NCBI GenBank assembly: GCA_944392765.1
Contig: CALXXU010000006.1
Location: forward strand, 1 to 57,432
Length of the DNA stretch: 57,432 bases
Direction: 5' to 3'
DNA from: an uncultured Anaerobiospirillum sp.
GTDB lineage: Bacteria > Pseudomonadota > Gammaproteobacteria > Enterobacterales > Succinivibrionaceae
The notes under the pieces were generated by a model. The model was given only the letters and a program-made list of their open reading frames with translations, searched no databases and had not been told where the DNA came from. The number at the start of each line of letters is the position of its first letter. Within the stretch, counting starts at the first letter, position 1. Shown here one piece after another: positions 52,295 through 57,432 of this stretch. The position numbers and the translations under genes are program-made.

Positions 52295-54967
52295 TTAGTT
52301 CTTGGGCTGCGGGTCGAGGTTGTGCTGGAGCGCTTTTAAGAGCTTGTCCTTGAGGCGCTCGCTTAGGGCGCGGCCTTGCTTGTCGGTGATAGTGAAGAAG
52401 TCATCGGCGCGCTCGCCTGTGGTGGTGATGCGGGCGCTGCGCACGTAGATGCCCAGCTCACTGAAAGTGATGCCGATCTTGGCTAAGAGGCCAGGGCGAT
52501 CTAAGGTCGAGACTTCGATGCTGGTGCTATCCTTTTGATGCTCGCTTAAGTAGTTGATCACTGTCGGCAGCTTGAAGATCTGACCCTTGCGCTGGGTGCT
52601 GCTGGTGAGCTGGTCCATCTCATCAAGATTTGGGGTCTCGTTGCTGCCATCAAGCAGGGCGCGGCGGATGGAGTGCAAGCGCTCATTGTCGATGCAGGCG
52701 CCCTTTTGCGACAAGAACTTAATGGTGAACAGCGAGTGCCCGAGCTTATTGCGGATAAATTGCGACGACTGAATATTGAGGCGCTTCTTGGCCATGATGT
52801 AGGCCAAATAGCCAAAGTGGAACGGGCCCTTGGCCTCCTTGGTGTAAATCAGCATCTCGGTGCCAACATCTGGATGCTGGGCAAAGAGAATGAGCGGCTG
52901 ACTTGATTCCCAAAAGGTCAGGATATTGCGGGTGTGCCAGGCTAGCTCAAAGGGGGTGTAGTAGATAAAGTAGCTGGGCTTAAAGTAGGACCAATAGGTG
53001 CGCACGTCCTGCTCATTGAGGTCACGCATATAGGTTAGGGCCAGTGCCTGATTTTCATTGGCGTGCAGCTTGATGTCATGCGGCATTTCCAAGCCATGTC
53101 TTAAGGCTTGGCGCGTGGCAAAGTAAAGCTGTCTGAAGACCTGATCTTTCCATGAGTTCCACTCATGATCGTTGGTGGCACTGATGTCCGCTACCGACAA
53201 GCAGTAGAGCAGATTTAAGTGCTCCTCATCCTGCACGAGCTTTGAGAACTCATTGACCACCTGCGGATCGTTGATGTCGCGGCGCAAGGCATTGGCGCTC
53301 ATCAAGAGGTGGTTGTACACCAGCCAGGAGACCAAACGGGTTTGGTAGAGGGTGTAGTGGTGGAGCTGACAAAAATACAGGGCTTCACCGGCACCTAATT
53401 GGGCGTGGTGGCCGCCTTGGCCCTTGGCGATGTCGTGCAATAAGCTGGCGACCACTAAGATTTCAGGGTTACTGAGCTGATTGTAGGCATGCTTGAATAG
53501 GGTGTGGGTCGGGTCGTTTGAGCGGCTTAACAGGTCGATATTCTTGATGACGCGAATGGTATGCTCATCCACCGTGTAGGTGTGAAACATATCAAATTGG
53601 CTCAAGCCCTCGATCTTTTCCCAGGACGGCATATAGGCCGATAAGATGCGATGCTCGTGCATCAAAGGCAGGGCGATGCAGGCCGCCTGTGGGCTCTCCA
53701 AGATGCTCTTGAAGATAGCGCGGCACTCGGGGATCTCCACTAAGTAATTGGTTAAGGCTCTTCTGGTGCGGCGCAATAGGCGCAGACAGTTGACGTGCAG
53801 ACCCACTACCTCAGGATGCTTGCTCATGATGAGGAAGATCTCAAGGAGTTTGCTCTTATCACGGCTAAAGGTGTCATGGTCGGTGACATCTAAGAGCGGG
53901 CCTCGGCTGATGAAGTAATTGCTTAAAAAGTGCGTTTCCTCATCGCCCAAATGCCCAGTGATGCGCAGTACTTCAAGCTGGAGTGCCATCGAGTTGAGCT
54001 CACGGATGCGACGAAGCGAGCGGTAGAGGTCGCGCATCATAGTCTCAACCTGGGCGTTGTTATTGCCGCTATAGCCTAAGGCTTCGGCGACCATCGGCTG
54101 GTAGTCCAAGGTTAAGCGATTGTCTTCTTTGCGCGTACACACGTGCAGGGCATAGCGTACTTGATAGAGCACATCGCGGCTTTCGATCAGCTCTTCGTAT
54201 TCTTCGTGGCTTAAGAACTGTAAGGTCAACATGTCCTCAGGCGTGCGCGCGGAGAAATGGAAATTGGCGATCCACTGCATCACGTGGATATCGCGAATGC
54301 CGCCAGGATTTTGTTTGATATCTGGCTCTAAGGCGTAGGAGGTGTCCTTGTAGGCGTGGTGGCGCTCTAATTCTTCGGCAACCTTGGCGTGGAAAAAGCG
54401 CTTAGTGTTCCAGGTGCTGTCGCGCTTAATCGTATCCAAGAGCTCATGGTAGAGGGCGTAGTTGCCGCATAAAAAGCGCGTTTCGAGCAAGTTGGTGCAA
54501 ATAGTGAGATCGGCGTTGACGTTCTCAAGCGTCTCGGCAATAGTGCGCACCGACGAACCGACATCAAGCTTGAGATCCCACAGATAGGAGATAAAAGACG
54601 AGATTTGCTCTTGCATCTGCTCAGACAGTGGGGCCTTGGAGGCGAGCAGCAAGTCGATATCGGACTTTAAAAAGAGTTCACCGCGCCCATAGCCGCCGAC
54701 GGCGAGCAAGGTCAGGTCGTGCTCTGCACTCAGACCAAAATGGTGGTAGAGCTTTTGGAGCAAGAGATCCATATAGTGGGTGCGATATTGCAGCAGGCGC
54801 TTGATGGCATAACCTTGCTTGAAGAGATCGACTAAACGCTCCTCGAGCTGCGTTAAGTACTCACGGCCGTTTTTGAGCTGGGTGTAGTCAAGCTCTGACT
54901 CAAAGGGCTGCTCCTCAATGAGGTTAACATCGCGCTGAATGTGCGGCAGACTGATTTGAACGTACAA
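52295..54967 (-). CDS. glnD: bifunctional PII uridylyltransferase/uridylyl-removing enzyme
   Basis: The product is 890 aa. GlnD senses glutamine and adds or removes UMP on PII proteins, tuning nitrogen assimilation. The nucleotidyltransferase motif GGYGRGEL (91-98) with SDID (102-105) is intact. The HD hydrolase domain has LLHDIAKGQGG (His511-Asp512). Two C-terminal ACT domains (about 705-780 and 810-885) bind glutamine. The start is a TTG at 54967, supported by GGGGAGG a few bases upstream and by the family N-terminus. It lies between map and dapD, the E. coli order. Confidence 0.96.
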   Translation of the reverse strand: MYVQISLPHIQRDVNLIEEQPFESELDYTQLKNGREYLTQLEERLVDLFKQGYAIKRLLQYRTHYMDLLLQKLYHHFGLSAEHDLTLLAVGGYGRGELFLKSDIDLLLASKAPLSEQMQEQISSFISYLWDLKLDVGSSVRTIAETLENVNADLTICTNLLETRFLCGNYALYHELLDTIKRDSTWNTKRFFHAKVAEELERHHAYKDTSYALEPDIKQNPGGIRDIHVMQWIANFHFSARTPEDMLTLQFLSHEEYEELIESRDVLYQVRYALHVCTRKEDNRLTLDYQPMVAEALGYSGNNNAQVETMMRDLYRSLRRIRELNSMALQLEVLRITGHLGDEETHFLSNYFISRGPLLDVTDHDTFSRDKSKLLEIFLIMSKHPEVVGLHVNCLRLLRRTRRALTNYLVEIPECRAIFKSILESPQAACIALPLMHEHRILSAYMPSWEKIEGLSQFDMFHTYTVDEHTIRVIKNIDLLSRSNDPTHTLFKHAYNQLSNPEILVVASLLHDIAKGQGGHHAQLGAGEALYFCQLHHYTLYQTRLVSWLVYNHLLMSANALRRDINDPQVVNEFSKLVQDEEHLNLLYCLSVADISATNDHEWNSWKDQVFRQLYFATRQALRHGLEMPHDIKLHANENQALALTYMRDLNEQDVRTYWSYFKPSYFIYYTPFELAWHTRNILTFWESSQPLILFAQHPDVGTEMLIYTKEAKGPFHFGYLAYIMAKKRLNIQSSQFIRNKLGHSLFTIKFLSQKGACIDNERLHSIRRALLDGSNETPNLDEMDQLTSSTQRKGQIFKLPTVINYLSEHQKDSTSIEVSTLDRPGLLAKIGITFSELGIYVRSARITTTGERADDFFTITDKQGRALSERLKDKLLKALQHNLDPQPKN

Positions 54968-55044
54968 CTTGACCTCCCCGCTGTGGTGAGCTGTCTATCT
55001 GATGGCACTCATCTTAGCATGCCCATGCCGCACTGGGGCAAAAC

Positions 55045-55066
55045 AAAAGGCGCCGGGGGCGCCTTT
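55045..55066 (-). terminator. terminator between map and glnD
   Basis: AAAGGCGCC and GGCGCCTTT form a nine-pair stem around GGG. On the minus strand TTTTGTTTT follows. Located 22 bases after the map stop, it separates map from glnD. Confidence 0.85.
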
Positions 55067-55087
55067 CGTGGTGAGAGGGGGCGGGCT

Positions 55088-55885
55088 TTAGATGAGGTTG
55101 TGCAGGACGCGCTCGATTTTGCCCTCTTCCTCCGGACGCAAGGTCAAGATCTCGCAGCCGTCGTCGGTGACCACAATGGTGTGCTCAAATTGGGCTGATG
55201 GAGACTTGTCGGCCGTGGTGACGGTCCAGCCATTCTTCTTATTGACCTTGCACTTGTAGGTACCAGCATTGATCATCGGCTCAATGGTAAAGGTCATACC
55301 GGTTTGCAGCATCACATTGTCGTGATTGCGATAGTGCAGTACGGTTGGTTCGTCGTGGAAGGTGTTGCCAATGCCGTGGCCGCAGTAGTCGCGCACAATA
55401 GAAAAGCCTTCGCGGTCAGCAATCTTTTGAATGGTGTCGCCGACAATGGTGAGGTTAGCACCATCGTGAATCTTGTGCAGCGCGGCGTATAAGCACTCTT
55501 GGGTGGTGTTAACTAAGCGCTTGTTTAAAGGGGTGGTTTGACCGCCCACAATAAACATCTTGGAGGTGTCGCCGTAGTACTCGTCCTTGATTACGGTGAC
55601 GTCGATATTAACAATGTCGCCGTTTTTGAGCACATGGGCGCCAGGAATACCGTGGCACACTACTTCGTTGACCGAGATGCAGGTGCACTTTGGATAGCCC
55701 ATATAACCTAAGCAGGCAGAGATAGCATGCTGGGTGTTGTAGATGTAGTCTTGGCAGATCTGATCGAGCTCTAAGGTAGTGACGCCCGACTTGATGTAAG
55801 GCTCAATCATGACCAAAACATCTGCGGCCAGCTTACCAGCCACACGCATCTTCTCGATTTCTTCAGGTGTCTTAATTTTAATCAT
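55088..55885 (-). CDS. map: methionine aminopeptidase, type I
   Basis: The product is 265 aa and removes the N-terminal methionine from nascent proteins. The five metal ligands of the family are present: Asp95, Asp106, His170, Glu202 and Glu234; His79 and His177 are the substrate-pocket histidines. The motif CGHGIGNTFHDEP is canonical. AGAGGGGATAA precedes the ATG. rpsB, divergent from map in E. coli, is not here; a 298-base spacer and a LacI-type gene lie upstream instead. Confidence 0.97.
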   Translation of the reverse strand: MIKIKTPEEIEKMRVAGKLAADVLVMIEPYIKSGVTTLELDQICQDYIYNTQHAISACLGYMGYPKCTCISVNEVVCHGIPGAHVLKNGDIVNIDVTVIKDEYYGDTSKMFIVGGQTTPLNKRLVNTTQECLYAALHKIHDGANLTIVGDTIQKIADREGFSIVRDYCGHGIGNTFHDEPTVLHYRNHDNVMLQTGMTFTIEPMINAGTYKCKVNKKNGWTVTTADKSPSAQFEHTIVVTDDGCEILTLRPEEEGKIERVLHNLI

Positions 55886-56049
55886 TTATCCCCTCTCCCA
55901 GCGGTTACTATGGAATCTTGTCATTGTTTAGTTAGCTTAGGCTAACTTAACGAGCGCATCATATTTTAGGCCAAAGCTAAGGCTAGCGCTAGCACGTCGT
56001 GCGCGCTGCTATTCTTGCGGGCAAGACCTTGTTTAGCTCTGACGCCCTT

Positions 56050-56165
56050 GGGGGCGGGCGCGGTTCGACGCTTGCCCGGCTCTTACCTGGCGCTTGCCCA
56101 GCTCTTACCGGGCGCTTACCGGGCGCTTGTTTGGCTCTTACCTGACGCTTACCGGGCGTTCGCTT
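56050..56165. repeat. degenerate short tandem repeat upstream of map
   Basis: Units of about 15-30 bases built from GGCGCTTGCCCAGCTCTTACC, GGGCGCTTACC and GGCTCTTACCTG follow one another between the map start and the repressor stop. No gene is seen. Confidence 0.6.
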
Positions 56166-56183
56166 GGTTTTGCGCCTTAGTTA

Positions 56184-57296
56184 TTAGCTCAGGCGGCGGC
56201 GCCCGCTGCGCTTGTGCATTTCCTCGGGGTCTGGGAATTGCGGCAGCTTGAGGGCGTAGAGGGTGTCGAAGTGGCGCGAGATCGCTTGGCTCTCTTCCAT
56301 GGTCAGAGTTTGACCGAGGCTTAACATGGGAGTGAGCTCCATATGCGTGTCAGGCGTGTGGTCATTGTGCAGACGCATCAAGATCAGCTCGACTGCGCTC
56401 TTACCCATGTCATAGCGCGCGGTGCGAATCGAGGTGAGCTTTGGGATGGTGGTGTCGCCGATATTGAGGCCGTTGTAGCCTAAGATTGAGATGTCGTCGG
56501 GGATTCTCACGCCTTGCTCAATGCAGGCGATCATGGCGCCAATCGCGACGTCATCGTTGGTGCAGAAGATCGCATCAACTTGCGGAAACTCCATCAGGGC
56601 CTTGCGCATAGTCTCAGCACCGATGGTGAAGTTCGATGGAGCCTCGGAGCCGTAGATATGGGGCTCCATGCCATATTCCCTGAGCGCCGTGAGATAGCCT
56701 GCTTGACGGTCCATGGTACGGGTGTCCATGCGCGCGGCTAAGTACATGATGTTGCGGCGCCCACTATTGATTAAGCCCTTGATCGCGGCATAGGCGATCT
56801 TCTTGTGGTTGTAGCCGATATTCATGTCAATCGGGTGGTCGATGACGCTCATCAGCTCCACCACCGGAATATTGCTCATCTTAAGGTTCTTTACGGTGAG
56901 GGGCGAGTGGATCGGGTCGGTTAAGATCATGGCGTCGACCTGATAGGACATGAGCTGAGTGACCTTGCGCTCCTCCTCTTCCATGCGATAGCCCGTGTGG
57001 GCCAGCATGATCTCGTAACCGGCCTGGCGAGCGCGCGCTTCGGCACCATCGATTAAGTCTGAGAAGAGCAAGTTAGAGAAGGAGGACACCGCAAGTCCGA
57101 TCGTCTTGGTGTTCGCTTGCGAGAGCATCACCGGGGCACGGTTGGGAACATAGCCGAACTCATCAATCACAGCCTTGATCTTAAGACCGGTGGCCTTAGC
57201 GACTTTTTCAGGATTGGTGAGATAGCGTGAGACAGTCATCTTGGTCACGCCCACTCGCTTGGCAATATCCTCTAACGTGATGCGGTTCCCTTTCAT
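56184..57296 (-). CDS. LacI-family transcriptional repressor, GntR-like
   Basis: The product is 370 aa from the ATG at 57296, preceded by AGAGGA; five more codons upstream are open. The N-terminal helix-turn-helix ITLEDIAKRVGVTKMTVSRYL is of the LacI type. The periplasmic-binding-protein-like effector domain (about 60-340) resembles the gluconate repressor GntR. Likely effector: a sugar acid, inferred from similarity only. No gluconate genes are in the window, so its targets may lie beyond 57432. The upstream 136 bases are AT-rich and show no clear operator. Confidence 0.85.
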   Translation of the reverse strand: MKGNRITLEDIAKRVGVTKMTVSRYLTNPEKVAKATGLKIKAVIDEFGYVPNRAPVMLSQANTKTIGLAVSSFSNLLFSDLIDGAEARARQAGYEIMLAHTGYRMEEEERKVTQLMSYQVDAMILTDPIHSPLTVKNLKMSNIPVVELMSVIDHPIDMNIGYNHKKIAYAAIKGLINSGRRNIMYLAARMDTRTMDRQAGYLTALREYGMEPHIYGSEAPSNFTIGAETMRKALMEFPQVDAIFCTNDDVAIGAMIACIEQGVRIPDDISILGYNGLNIGDTTIPKLTSIRTARYDMGKSAVELILMRLHNDHTPDTHMELTPMLSLGQTLTMEESQAISRHFDTLYALKLPQFPDPEEMHKRSGRRRLS

Positions 57297-57432
57297 GCAC
57301 AATCCTCTCAAAGCACGGACGGTGGGACTGATCTGTCCTGGTCAAGAAATATGCTTGGGGGCTGTTACAAATTAATTAATGCCTCTTAATGGTGCAGACT
57401 TGGTGACCCCAGAAAGTCCCCTCATCTACGCT

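Overview
The window looks like chromosomal DNA of a motile, Gram-negative gammaproteobacterium. LptF/LptG, a classical autotransporter, lipoproteins, polar-type flagellar genes and the order map-glnD-dapD (as in Escherichia coli) support this. A member of the Succinivibrionaceae/Aeromonadales is my best guess, but that is inference from general look (fairly GC-rich genes, short AT-rich islands) and not proven here.

Layout. 1-1.8 kb: an AT-rich island with a small membrane protein whose 3' end is duplicated, and a small exported coiled-coil protein. 2.0-4.4 kb: lptF-lptG, which move lipopolysaccharide out of the inner membrane. 4.5-8.5 kb: a Pmp-like autotransporter on the minus strand, a terminator-ending leader or small RNA upstream of it, and a decayed second copy of the autotransporter 3' end. 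8.6-10.2 kb: tRNA-Leu(CAA), a 100-aa orphan gene and a 1-kb repeat-rich spacer with a MITE-like element.

10.2-30.9 kb is the most unusual part: eleven same-strand genes ending at a strong terminator. They encode SrfB (actin/Hsp70-like ATPase), SrfC (P-loop GTPase-like), a bitopic membrane protein, a periplasmic protein matching the C-terminal half of the type VI secretion kinase PpkA (SH3-like plus vWA, no kinase), an ABC ATPase and FtsX-type permease (TagT/TagS-like), a periplasmic SUMF1-fold protein (TagR-like), a membrane-anchored vWA protein, SrfA, and two coiled-coil lipoproteins (TagQ-like position). The envelope-sensing half of the TagQRST-PpkA pathway is thus joined to SrfABC, with no type VI secretion structural gene, kinase, phosphatase or FHA protein in view. 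I infer a trans-envelope machine in which periplasmic vWA/SUMF1/lipoprotein parts signal through the ABC transporter and SrfA to the cytoplasmic SrfB/SrfC NTPases.

30.9-32.7 kb: a second AT-rich island with a small-membrane-protein operon whose first gene is split by a 267-bp inverted-repeat element (removing it with one target copy restores the frame exactly), and a RelB/DinJ antitoxin beside a decayed toxin. 33-41 kb: tyrS, rpiA, an orphan adenine methyltransferase on the minus strand, and a cytoplasmic sialidase-like protein. 41.4-48.9 kb: fliE, fliF, fliG, fliH, fliI, with hairpin terminators between several of them and no fliJ. 49-57.4 kb: an exported acidic Trp-Pro repeat protein, two small membrane proteins, then dapD, glnD, map and a LacI/GntR-type repressor, all minus strand.

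A pattern across the window is that most long spacers contain a short-period degenerate tandem repeat, each with its own unit. Four inverted-repeat elements are also present, three of them with direct repeats flanking them like target-site duplications.
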